From Candidatus Zhuqueibacterota bacterium (lineage in GTDB: Bacteria; KSB1; UBA2214), in the NCBI GenBank assembly GCA_022706175.1, contig JAKJDB010000143.1, positions 1 through 6,839 on the forward strand: a DNA stretch of 6,839 bases. Reading direction: 5' to 3'. Positions 1 through 6,620 of this stretch are shown piece by piece. Within the stretch, counting starts at the first letter, position 1. Each line of letters begins with the position of its first letter. Below the pieces are notes generated by a model that saw only the letters and a program-made list of their open reading frames with translations, ran no database searches and was not told the origin of the DNA. The position numbers were made by a program, and so were the translations under genes.

Positions 1-2211
1 GATATCAGACGGGATCCCTGGGGCATTCCTCATATTTACAGCCAAACCGATCATGATCTTTTTTTCGCCGTCGGCTTTGCCCAGGCCCAGGACCGCCTTT
101 TTCAAATGGACCTGTTCCGTCGCGCCGCCTGCGGCACACTGTCAGAGATATTCGGCGAGCGTACGGCGCCGCTGGATGAGTGGAGCCGGACCATGGGGCT
201 GGCGCCGCTCAGCGATCGTTTGCTGGCCGCCCTGCCCCTGGAATCCCGCCGCCTGCTCGAGTCCTACAGCGCCGGCGTCAACGCCTGGCTGCTGTGCGAT
301 CCGCCGCAACCCCTCGAATGCGCCCTGCTGCAGTACCGCGTCCAGCCCTGGCAACCCAAGGAAAGTTTGGCTGTGTTAAGGTTGTTCGGATGGCTGCTCA
401 GCATGGGCTGGCATGTGGATCCAGTGCTGGGTGAAATCATAGAAAAGGTGGGCGGAGAAAAAATGCAGCGCCTTTATGGAGCCACACCGGCTGCAATAGA
501 TCCGGCCGCGGCACAAGCTCTGGCCGGACTGGCGCCGCTGTTCCATGAGATTTTGGGATTTGTGCCCAATGGCGTCGGCAGCAATGGCTGGGCGGTCTCC
601 GGGTTTCGCAGCAGCAGCAGCGCCCCTCTTCTGGCCAACGACACCCATCTGCCCTTTATCACCCCCTCGGTGTATTATCTGCTGCATCTGTCCTCTCCCG
701 GCTTTCAGACAGTGGGCGCCTCTTTCCCCGGGTTGCCCGGCATCGTGGTGGGGCGCAACCGACACATCGCTTGGGGCGTGACCCACGGCATGATCGACGA
801 TTTTGACTTTTACCAGCTCGCCGCAGACAGCCTGGACCCTGAAAAATTTTTTTACAATGGTCAGGCCTTGTCGTATACTTTTCGCGAAGAACGTGTGGCG
901 GTCAAGGACGCAGCGGAAAAAAGGATTCGCATCCGTTCGACGCCATGGGGGCCGGTGATGCCGGCCACCACCTTTGCCCAACGTCCCCTGGCCATGCAGT
1001 GGTCCGGCTTTGCGTTGAGCGATGAGTGGACGGCTTTTGTGAAAATGATGACGGCTACGAATTGCCACGAATTCCGTAACGCCCTGAGCACCTGCAAAAC
1101 ACCGGGCGAACATTTTATCTATGCCGACCGTTCGGGGCATATCGGCAGTCAGCTCGCTGCCGCAGTACCGCAGCGCAGTTATGCCGCCTCTTTTTCTCCA
1201 GCGCCCGACTCTTTAGCACAACGACGCTGGCTCAGCGATGTGCCGTTCACCAGTCTACCGTCGCAGGCAGACCCGGTCTCCGGCTATGTGGTTCATGCCA
1301 ATCAGCAGCTCGGCCGCAGCAGCGATCCGTTTTTCCTCTATGGCTACTGGGAGCCGCCTTATCGCTATCAACGCATTGTCGATCGTCTGGACAGTCTGCC
1401 GCGCCTTTCACTCAACGACATGAAGACGCTGCAGAACGATCTTTATAACGGCCACGCCGCTTGGTTCGTGCCCCAGGTCATCGCTTCGCTCTCCGGTTAT
1501 TCCGCGCAACCCGATTCTCCAGAGCATCTGGCTAAAGAACTGCTGGATGGTTGGGATTATCAGCAGACGCAGGAGAGCATCGCCGCACTGATCTATGAGA
1601 TGACCTACCTGCAGGTTTTCCGCAACACCCTGGCCGATGAGCTGGGGGAAGATCTGCTCGGCCGTTTTCTGGCCTTGCCGCATGTCAACGTCGCGCTTAT
1701 GGATGGATTGATCGCACGCAATGATTCCTCCTGGTTTGATAATGTCTACACGCCGGAGAAGGAGACATGCCGGGATGTTTTGGCAAAGAGCTTTTTCAGC
1801 GCGGTTGATTCATTAAAGAGACAGCGCGGTGATAATCTGGGCGACTGGAGTTGGGGCGCAGTACACACGTTGTCAGGCTTTCATCCATTTGCCCTGCATC
1901 CGGTGATCGGCCGGTTTTTTGCTTTCCCGGAGATCCCGGCGGCCGGCGGCAATTTCACCTTGTGCAACGCCACGTTTATCTATCAGCAGCCGTTCAAAAC
2001 ATTTGTCGGTCCATGCATTCGCCAGCTGGTTGATCTATCCACACAGGAATATCACGTGATTTTGTATGGCGGCCAGAGCGGCCATCCGTTCAGCCGGCAC
2101 TACCAGGACCAGAATTCGCTCTGGCGCCAGGGCAAGCTGATCACCCTGACACTCGATCCCTCCACAGAAAATCGATCCAACTGGACTCTTTTCCGGCTTT
2201 TGCCCAAATAA
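1..2211 (+). CDS. Penicillin acylase family protein (Ntn-hydrolase amidase), 5'-truncated
   Basis: The frame is open from base 1 and ends in TAA, giving 736 residues; the start and signal peptide lie outside the window. The first residues, DIRRDPWGIPHIYS, and then GFAQAQDRLFQMDLFRR match the alpha-subunit signature of penicillin acylases. The family is made as a precursor that cleaves itself so that a serine becomes the beta-subunit N-terminus. Here GSNGW supplies that Ser (codon 580-582, window residue 194). LLANDTHL puts His at position B23, and HANQQ puts Asn (codon 1300-1302) exactly 240 residues after the Ser, matching AsnB241 of penicillin G acylase. PYRYQRI holds the conserved Arg. The beta chain is 543 residues, near full size. 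The enzyme would hydrolyse amide bonds in the periplasm. The substrate is unknown: beta-lactam side chains, N-acyl-homoserine lactones and other acyl amides are all used within the family. HisB23 is more usual in acyl-homoserine-lactone and cephalosporin acylases than in penicillin G acylase. The family call is firm; the specificity is not. Confidence 0.95.
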   Translation, partial: DIRRDPWGIPHIYSQTDHDLFFAVGFAQAQDRLFQMDLFRRAACGTLSEIFGERTAPLDEWSRTMGLAPLSDRLLAALPLESRRLLESYSAGVNAWLLCDPPQPLECALLQYRVQPWQPKESLAVLRLFGWLLSMGWHVDPVLGEIIEKVGGEKMQRLYGATPAAIDPAAAQALAGLAPLFHEILGFVPNGVGSNGWAVSGFRSSSSAPLLANDTHLPFITPSVYYLLHLSSPGFQTVGASFPGLPGIVVGRNRHIAWGVTHGMIDDFDFYQLAADSLDPEKFFYNGQALSYTFREERVAVKDAAEKRIRIRSTPWGPVMPATTFAQRPLAMQWSGFALSDEWTAFVKMMTATNCHEFRNALSTCKTPGEHFIYADRSGHIGSQLAAAVPQRSYAASFSPAPDSLAQRRWLSDVPFTSLPSQADPVSGYVVHANQQLGRSSDPFFLYGYWEPPYRYQRIVDRLDSLPRLSLNDMKTLQNDLYNGHAAWFVPQVIASLSGYSAQPDSPEHLAKELLDGWDYQQTQESIAALIYEMTYLQVFRNTLADELGEDLLGRFLALPHVNVALMDGLIARNDSSWFDNVYTPEKETCRDVLAKSFFSAVDSLKRQRGDNLGDWSWGAVHTLSGFHPFALHPVIGRFFAFPEIPAAGGNFTLCNATFIYQQPFKTFVGPCIRQLVDLSTQEYHVILYGGQSGHPFSRHYQDQNSLWRQGKLITLTLDPSTENRSNWTLFRLLPK

Positions 2212-2458
2212 CCGCGTTGCGTTTCTTTTTATATTTTTTGTATTACTTTGAAACAACTTGGCCTGTTGAAACGCCCGGGAAGCATTCGTGCAGCGGCGAG
2301 TGATCTTTGCCTGCGGTCCTTCGATCCAGTTTATTAAAAATCAGCTACTTAAAAATACAGAAAATCGCTGAAATAAAAGAATCTTTTACCTTTTATCCGT
2401 AATCTGGCATGTTGGTTGCATGAGCGGTTGGTACGGACAATTATTTTCAGGATGACGG

Positions 2459-2758
2459 ATGTTCGGTTTGTTGAAAAAGCCCTTGGTTTTGACTCTGATT
2501 TCAGTGTGGTGGCCTGCGGCGGTCTGTGCAGGGGCGGCAGAGGGAAAGGTGGTGGGCTTTGTGGTGGATGCGCTGACCGGCGAGCCGGTGAACAAAGCCA
2601 ACGTCTATCTGGCAAAGACCGGGCTGGGCACGGTGGCGGATGAAAAGGGCTATTTTAAAATCGATCGAGTGCCGGCGTGCAAGTGGCGTCAGCCGCTGTG
2701 CGGTCGGTGCGGGTACAGATCAATCGGGCGCCGATTCAGATGGGCGATCTGCAGGTGA
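2459..2758 (+). pseudogene. N-terminal fragment of a frameshifted TonB-dependent receptor (signal peptide + carboxypeptidase-regulatory-like domain)
   Basis: The start ATG has AGGA six bases upstream (2449-2452). Residues 1-25 form a Sec signal peptide: KK near the start, a hydrophobic core, and a likely cut after AVCA or AGA. Residues 29-72 match the first half of a carboxypeptidase D regulatory-like beta-sandwich: GKVVGFVVDALTGEPVNKAN, then YLAKTGLGTVADEKGYFKIDRVPA. This domain precedes the plug in many FCB-group TonB receptors. After VPA (about base 2677) the reading becomes Cys/Trp/Arg-rich and unlike the family, and it stops at 2756-2758. The family-like sequence resumes in another frame (from about 2677) with VQVASAAVRSVRVQIN, which looks like the last strand of the same domain. 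About 15 residues of the expected Y-x-L...GY segment seem absent, so a loss of 3n+1 bases (roughly 40-50) explains it better than a single-base error. This fragment alone could not make a receptor. An assembly error remains possible. Confidence 0.75.
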
Positions 2759-4680
2759 CAGCCCGGCGTACGCCGCCCAATTTCGAATACCAGGCATCGC
2801 TGGCAGGCCATGAGATGATTCAGCCTCGACTGATTCTGCGCCGTTCCGGCGCCATGGAGGATGCCTACCGCAGCCTGAAAGCGCTGCCGGGTGTGGTGAA
2901 CCGCAACGACATGAACACTCAGCTGTACATCCGCGGCAGCAGTCCTGACCAGAATTTGATCCTTTACGATGGCATCGAGGTGACCAACCCAAACCGTCTG
3001 ATGGTGATGATGGGCGGTGGTATTTCGCTGGTCAATCCGGACATTGTGCAGACTCTGGATTTGGCGCCCGCTGGGTTTGAAGTGGACCATGGCAACAAGA
3101 TGTCCGCCCTGTTGCAGATAGGGAACCGGGAGGGCAGCCGTGAGCAGACCAAATTCAATGCCAGCGCCAATCTGTTGTTCGCCCGAGCGGTGGCGGAAGG
3201 TCCGCTGGCTAAAGGCAGCGGCTCCTGGCTGGTGGCCGCTCGGCGCAGCTTTTATGATGTTCTGGCCAACTCGATCACGGAAAACCGCTATGTGTTTCCG
3301 TTCTATTACGATGTGCACGCCAAGATCGCCTATGATCTCAGCTCGCAGTACAAGCTGTCCGCCTTTTACACCCATCTGGGGGAAGGGGCGAAAATGATCA
3401 ACGTTGAGGATGAACAGCTGGATCTGCTGAACAGCGGCCGCGGGGAGATCGCCGGCATGCGGCTTACCACTGTTTTTTCACCGAAATGGATGAGCCATTT
3501 GTTTGCCGGTCTCTATCTGGATCGCAACCGGGTCCATATTCGGGACACCTATTTTTATCGCTATCAGGTTTATTTGAACTATCAGCTTGAACGCTGGTCC
3601 CTGCGCAGCGACACCTATTACTATCCCCACCCCTGGCTGCAGTTTAAATTCGGCGCAGAGGCCGACCGGCACAACACCGATCTGCTGTGGTCCATCGACT
3701 GGCGCAATGCCATCGATCTGCCCTCGGACATCACCTTTGACGCCGGCGGCTGGCATGAAGCGGGCTACGCAGAGGCCCGTATCAAGGTCAAAAAATCCAT
3801 CGAGTGGGTGGGTGGGATGCGCTATGACCATTCGACCCTCTACCGCGAAGGGCATGTCAATCCCCGCGTCAAAATGCTGTTTACGGCGTTTTCGCCCTTG
3901 AGCTTCTGGTGCAGCTACGGCCGCTACAGCCAGTTTCCGGATTTTCTGACCATCATCAGCCGCGGCGAGCCGCTGGACATATCGCAGAACACCAGCGAGC
4001 TGGCTGCGGAGCACGCCACCCACGCGATCGTGGGCGGGCAATGGCTGGTCACGCCCCAGACTCTGTTCAAGTGCGAGCTCTATCACAAGCGATTCACGGA
4101 TCTGTTGGTTCACACCGATGCGTTTTCCATTGCTCCGGTGAACGAGGGGCTGGGCCTGGCAAAGGGAGTGGAGGTATCGTTTCAGAAACTGCGTCAACCG
4201 CAGGATCGCTGGGGCGGGTGGCTGAACTATACGCTCGCAGAAACCCAATATCGCAATTCCGCACAGGAACCCTGGATCTATTATGAATATGATCAGACTC
4301 ATCAGTGGAACCTGGGCGTCGAGATGCGGTTGAACCGGAGATGGAGTGTCGAGGGCGCCTGGTATTACGGCAGCGGCTTTCCCTATACGCCGGTGCTGGG
4401 CGTTCAATCGGGAACATCGGATCTCGATTTTGATGCGGTGATCAAGGGCGAAAAGAATTCGAAACGATATCCCTATTATAGCCGGCTGGATCTTCGGTTG
4501 AGTTACGAGAGCACCCTCGGTGGTGTGGGCTACTCTGCTTACTTGGATGTTGTAAACGTGCTCAATCGAAAAAACATCTATATGTACGATTGGCGGCTGC
4601 GCCCCGGCAACCGGCTGACCCGAAATGTCTATTATATGCTGCCGCTGCTGCCGTCCCTGGGCATGAGCATTCGCCTGTAG
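2677..4680 (+). CDS. TonB-dependent receptor, plug and beta-barrel (detached from its signal peptide by an upstream frameshift)
   Basis: This frame holds the rest of the outer-membrane receptor whose N-terminus is at 2459. It is open from 2659; GTG at 2677 is the first start-like codon but has no convincing ribosome site, so it is probably not a true start. After the last strand of the regulatory domain comes MGDLQVTARR, the usual link into the plug. The plug shows LKALPGVV, LYIRGSSPDQNLILYDGIEV and LVNPDIVQTLDLAPAGFEVDHG, all classic plug elements. The remaining ~500 residues are rich in alternating aromatic strands, as in a barrel (for example SFYDVLANS, FYTHLGEGAK, WLQFKFGAEAD, YDVNVLNRKN-like segments), and the end, MLPLLPSLGMSIRL, resembles the TonB receptor C-terminal strand. 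Such receptors import siderophores, cobalamin or glycans using TonB-ExbBD energy; nothing here fixes the ligand. No SusD-like partner is in the window. Without the signal peptide the product would not reach the outer membrane, so the locus is functional only if the frame break is a sequencing error. Confidence 0.85.
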   Translation: MQVASAAVRSVRVQINRAPIQMGDLQVTARRTPPNFEYQASLAGHEMIQPRLILRRSGAMEDAYRSLKALPGVVNRNDMNTQLYIRGSSPDQNLILYDGIEVTNPNRLMVMMGGGISLVNPDIVQTLDLAPAGFEVDHGNKMSALLQIGNREGSREQTKFNASANLLFARAVAEGPLAKGSGSWLVAARRSFYDVLANSITENRYVFPFYYDVHAKIAYDLSSQYKLSAFYTHLGEGAKMINVEDEQLDLLNSGRGEIAGMRLTTVFSPKWMSHLFAGLYLDRNRVHIRDTYFYRYQVYLNYQLERWSLRSDTYYYPHPWLQFKFGAEADRHNTDLLWSIDWRNAIDLPSDITFDAGGWHEAGYAEARIKVKKSIEWVGGMRYDHSTLYREGHVNPRVKMLFTAFSPLSFWCSYGRYSQFPDFLTIISRGEPLDISQNTSELAAEHATHAIVGGQWLVTPQTLFKCELYHKRFTDLLVHTDAFSIAPVNEGLGLAKGVEVSFQKLRQPQDRWGGWLNYTLAETQYRNSAQEPWIYYEYDQTHQWNLGVEMRLNRRWSVEGAWYYGSGFPYTPVLGVQSGTSDLDFDAVIKGEKNSKRYPYYSRLDLRLSYESTLGGVGYSAYLDVVNVLNRKNIYMYDWRLRPGNRLTRNVYYMLPLLPSLGMSIRL

Positions 4681-4710
4681 CGGCCTGCTCGGCGATGGTC
4701 AGAGGAAATA

Positions 4711-4751
4711 AAAAAAGGTAGAACCTGTGCATGACACGTTCTACCTTTTTT
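4711..4751. terminator. Bidirectional intrinsic terminator
   Basis: A perfect 14-bp inverted repeat (aaaaaaggtagaac at 4711-4724, gttctacctttttt at 4738-4751) encloses a 13-nt loop. The A-run on one side and T-run on the other give a U-tract in either direction. It lies 30 nt after the receptor stop codon and 6 nt beyond the 3' end of the convergent tRNA, so it can end transcription from both sides. Confidence 0.92.
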
Positions 4752-4757
4752 GTTGGG

Positions 4758-4830
4758 CTCAGGTGGTAGGACTCGAACCTACAACCTAGTGGTTAACAGC
4801 CACCCGCTCTGCCGGTTGAGCTACACCTGA
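4758..4830 (-). tRNA. tRNA-Asn (anticodon GTT)
   Basis: The reverse strand folds into a standard 73-nt cloverleaf. The acceptor stem TCAGGTG pairs with CACCTGA. The D arm is GCTC-AACCGGCA-GAGC. The anticodon loop CTGTTAA, with GTT at 4795-4797, sits on a GTGG/CCAC stem. The T arm is GTAGG-TTCGAGT-CCTAC. The discriminator base is G, as expected for asparagine tRNA. CCA is not encoded: the bases after the discriminator are CCC, so the 3' end must be added by CCA-adding enzyme. It has its own promoter just upstream and a hairpin terminator just downstream. It reads codons AAC and AAU. Confidence 0.97.
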
Positions 4831-4841
4831 TTGCGAAATAA

Positions 4842-4870
4842 AATATATTAATATTTCGTCCAAAAGTCAA
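4842..4870 (-). promoter_or_regulatory. Sigma70-type promoter of the tRNA-Asn gene
   Basis: On the minus strand, TTGACT (4865-4870) and TATATT (4842-4847) are separated by exactly 17 nt; each matches five of six consensus bases. The predicted start is near 4835, a few bases before the mature tRNA 5' end, leaving a very short leader. The site begins 8 nt after the Nudix stop codon, so the tRNA can be expressed independently of that gene. Confidence 0.65.
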
Positions 4871-4878
4871 GTTTTTTA

Positions 4879-5472
4879 TCACAGCTCTTTGGTTTCCACC
4901 AGCCTTTGAAACCACAGGAGGCAGATCAGGGATTTGCCGTCGCAAATCTCGCCGTTCGCCGCCTTGGCAAAGGCCTCCGCATAGTCCAGTTCCACCACTT
5001 GAATATCCTCCGCCTCCTCCTCCAATCCGCCGCCGTTGTTTTTGTTAACGCCCATATGGAGGTCCGCCAGGTAAAGATGAATGTGCTCGGTCAGGCCGCC
5101 GGGGCTGGGGCAGCAGGTAGTGATATAGCGCAGGTTATTTTTCGGCACCGCGTAGCCGATCTCCTCCTCGATTTCCCGGAGGGCGGTTTCCTCCGGCTGC
5201 TGACCCGCTTCTATCGATCCAGCCACGACTTCCAGCAGCCAGCCCTGCCCAGGGTCAGCCAGATACATGGGGAAACGAAACTGCTTGACCAGCACAATAG
5301 TGCGCTTGAGGGAATGATAGCACAAGATCGCTACGGCGTCGCCGCGTTCGACAGCCAGCCGGGTGACCGGCCGACTCATGTCGCCGTTGAATTTTTCAAA
5401 GGAGAGCTCGGTGCGATGCAGGGTGAAAAAGCCTTCATAGAGCCGCTCGCTTTGATGGATTTGTACTTTCAA
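4879..5472 (-). CDS. Nudix hydrolase, ADP-ribose/ADP-sugar pyrophosphatase type (NudF/NudK family)
   Basis: This 197-residue cytoplasmic enzyme belongs to the Nudix family that cleaves nucleoside diphosphate sugars such as ADP-ribose or GDP-mannose to a nucleoside monophosphate and a sugar phosphate, with Mg2+. The Nudix box runs from G85 to Y107: GSIEAGQQ, then ALREIEEEIGY, with the metal-binding REIEEE core intact (E100, E103, E104). The first Glu of the GX5E consensus is Gln91, an accepted variation. Family features around it include FNGDMSRPV and ERGDAVAIL (residues 28-50), VLVKQFRFP, WLLEVVAGSIE, SPGGLTEHIHLYLADL after the box, and GEICDGKSLI near the C-terminus. FNGDMS and the ERGDA segment recall NudF; GEICDGK recalls NudK, so the exact substrate is left open. 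Translation starts at TTG, chosen because a strong AGGAG lies 5 nt upstream. It is 97 nt downstream of the CAP gene on the same strand with no clear promoter between them, so the two may be co-transcribed. Confidence 0.93.
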   Translation of the reverse strand: MKVQIHQSERLYEGFFTLHRTELSFEKFNGDMSRPVTRLAVERGDAVAILCYHSLKRTIVLVKQFRFPMYLADPGQGWLLEVVAGSIEAGQQPEETALREIEEEIGYAVPKNNLRYITTCCPSPGGLTEHIHLYLADLHMGVNKNNGGGLEEEAEDIQVVELDYAEAFAKAANGEICDGKSLICLLWFQRLVETKEL

Positions 5473-5477
5473 AGGAT

Positions 5478-5482
5478 CTCCT
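5478..5482 (-). promoter_or_regulatory. Ribosome binding site fixing the Nudix TTG start
   Basis: AGGAG on the minus strand, spaced 5 nt (ATCCT) from the TTG codon at 5470-5472. Taking the first internal ATG instead (Met32) would cut off the conserved N-terminal segment, so the TTG start is preferred. Confidence 0.75.
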
Positions 5483-5569
5483 GGACTAAAGAGGGTGATC
5501 TGGTCAGCAGGCGTGGTGATTGCCCGGGCTTTCCAGTCGTCAAGAACAAATTACGTGATACCTGCTCGA

Positions 5570-6163
5570 TCAATAGGCGCTTTCACCCACCACATTGCCG
5601 GGCGGCGCATAGTTGCAAACCACAATTCGCATACCGTTGCAGAACGCCTCTGCGCAGCCCACTTGGGTGGTGTTTTTCCACACCACCTGCGTATAGTGGC
5701 CTGCTTCGTGCCAGTGGGATGGCCTAAGCGCTCCCCCGGGATAGGCCGGCTTCTCATCCAGCCATGATTGTACGGCATCTCCCACACCATAGGCATCGGC
5801 TGTGCCCATGAACAGGTTTTCTCCGTATTGCTGCTTAAATTTCCCCTTCTCCGGACGATGCTCGATATCGCAGTTGTTCGCAGCGAGGTGATCCGCCCAT
5901 TGCTGTGCATAGGCGGCCAGGTCAGTCGACCAGGTCAGTGGAGTGACCCGGACCTCGGCTCGCGCCTGGTTGTGAAGCTGCAGGATGAGGCGGATCTGCT
6001 GATCGGACAGTTGGGATCCGTTCGTCCGTTTTTTTTCTTCACGGCTGGTTTTCTCAGGCTTTGGTGTGGCCGTGGCGTTTTCGCCGGTTGTTTTGTTGCT
6101 GTCGTTCGTACAGAACGCTGTGATCAGGGAGATGAATGCCAGCGCGTTGATCATTTTTTTCAT
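5570..6163 (-). CDS. CAP/SCP (PR-1-like) domain secreted protein, probably exported or lipid-anchored
   Basis: The 197-residue product begins MKKMINALAFISLITAFC, a short signal sequence. Cys18 could be a lipidation site, but Phe at -1 makes the lipobox poor. Residues 19-48 are a Thr/Lys/Glu-rich linker, and a CAP domain fills residues 50-197. The two signature motifs are clear: GHYTQVVW (CAP1) and VVCNYAPPGN (CAP2). The cavity residues are all present: His in IEHRP, Glu in YGENL, and Glu plus His in HEAGHY. The C-terminus GNVVGESAY matches complete family members, so the gene is not truncated. Bacterial CAP proteins are extracytoplasmic; proposed roles include metal or lipid binding and proteolysis, but their activity is mostly unproven. 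The start at 6163 is chosen for the signal sequence and a GGAA site 7 nt upstream. ATG at 6178 (MRNKW...) is an alternative without a ribosome site. The frame stays open to 6322, but that extension has no family features. Confidence 0.92.
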   Translation of the reverse strand: MKKMINALAFISLITAFCTNDSNKTTGENATATPKPEKTSREEKKRTNGSQLSDQQIRLILQLHNQARAEVRVTPLTWSTDLAAYAQQWADHLAANNCDIEHRPEKGKFKQQYGENLFMGTADAYGVGDAVQSWLDEKPAYPGGALRPSHWHEAGHYTQVVWKNTTQVGCAEAFCNGMRIVVCNYAPPGNVVGESAY

Positions 6164-6269
6164 CCATTTATTCCGCATTGGTTTGGTCAGACGCTTTTCC
6201 AAAGTCGGCGATTGCGCCGGGTTTTGAGAAAAGCCTTGTCCTTTACGATGCTGATTTGGAAAGCAATCA

Positions 6270-6298
6270 AGTATACACATTGTCGTCAAGTTGTGCAA
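6270..6298 (-). promoter_or_regulatory. Candidate sigma70-type promoter for the CAP (and Nudix) genes
   Basis: On the minus strand, TATACT (6270-6275, five of six consensus bases) lies 17 nt downstream of TTGCAC (6293-6298), which matches only the TTG of the -35 consensus. The implied leader to the CAP start is about 100 nt. The -10 element is good and the -35 weak, so this is a moderate prediction. Confidence 0.4.
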
Positions 6299-6480
6299 GG
6301 GAAAAATAAAACCGCAGAACAAGGAGCAGGGAGCGAACCCGCACTTTATTCCGAGGTTGATATTTTAAGAGGGGTAATTTAACAGAGCCGGCCGGCACCG
6401 TTTCGGCCAAAGTCAGAAACAGCAAAACCTGCATGAACGGCAGGAAAAACCGCCATCGGGAAAGATCTCATTCTTTTTAC

Positions 6481-6509
6481 TTGATTTATTGAACCGCAGT
6501 GCCTATCTT
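6481..6509 (+). promoter_or_regulatory. Candidate sigma70-type promoter for the polysaccharide-export gene
   Basis: TTGATT (6481-6486) and TATCTT (6504-6509) are separated by 17 nt, each with about four consensus matches. The implied start near 6516 gives a leader of about 105 nt before the ATG at 6621. Position and spacing support it; the elements are only fair matches. Confidence 0.4.
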
Positions 6510-6620
6510 TAACTGAGGGGATTGGGGAATCACCGCGTGGGGTCATACCATTGTTTCGCGCTTTTCGGGCGGAACACGCTCATCTTCATCAGATAAATCG
6601 GTTGTCATTGGAAAGAGAAT

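Larger units (their letters stand above)
6164..6620. other. Divergent intergenic region between the CAP and polysaccharide-export genes
   Basis: These 457 nt separate two diverging genes and carry no convincing gene. Two sigma70-like promoter candidates point outward, one toward each gene. A small hairpin (CCTGC at 6428-6432, GCAGG at 6440-6444, 7-nt loop) and a GC-rich patch (gccggccggc, starting about 6387) lie between them. The stem is too short and has no T-tract for a terminator. The roughly 105-nt leader predicted before the export gene shows short pairings such as GATT/AATC around GGGG (6520-6531), but no riboswitch class I recognise. Confidence 0.6.

Noticed and set aside
376..1140. 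Long antisense open frame opposite the acylase (254 codons)
   Set aside because: It mirrors a strongly supported acylase reading, is rich in His/Gln/Arg without any domain, and is a shadow of codon bias.
2209..2245. T-rich stretch after the acylase stop as a terminator
   Set aside because: The only stem before it is about five bulged pairs (AACCGC/GCGTT), too weak to call.
2330..2458. Promoter for the receptor gene (TTGCAT, 17 nt, AATTAT)
   Set aside because: The implied transcription start falls on the ribosome site, leaving no leader; no better candidate was seen.
3478..4407. 309-codon antisense open frame opposite the receptor barrel
   Set aside because: No family features; the + strand here encodes a convincing TonB receptor barrel.
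4758..4830. tRNA as an integration site for a mobile element
   Set aside because: No second copy of the tRNA 3' end, no integrase and no transposase are in the window.
4906..5727. 273-codon + strand frame across the Nudix gene and the start of the CAP gene region
   Set aside because: It runs antisense over two recognised genes and the spacer between them, with no domain signature.
6324..6345. tRNA-like T-arm sequence (gcgaaccc context) in the intergenic region
   Set aside because: No acceptor, D or anticodon stems can be built around it, so it is a chance resemblance.
5768..6382. 204-codon + strand frame antisense to the CAP gene
   Set aside because: No recognisable domain; the opposite strand carries both CAP signatures.
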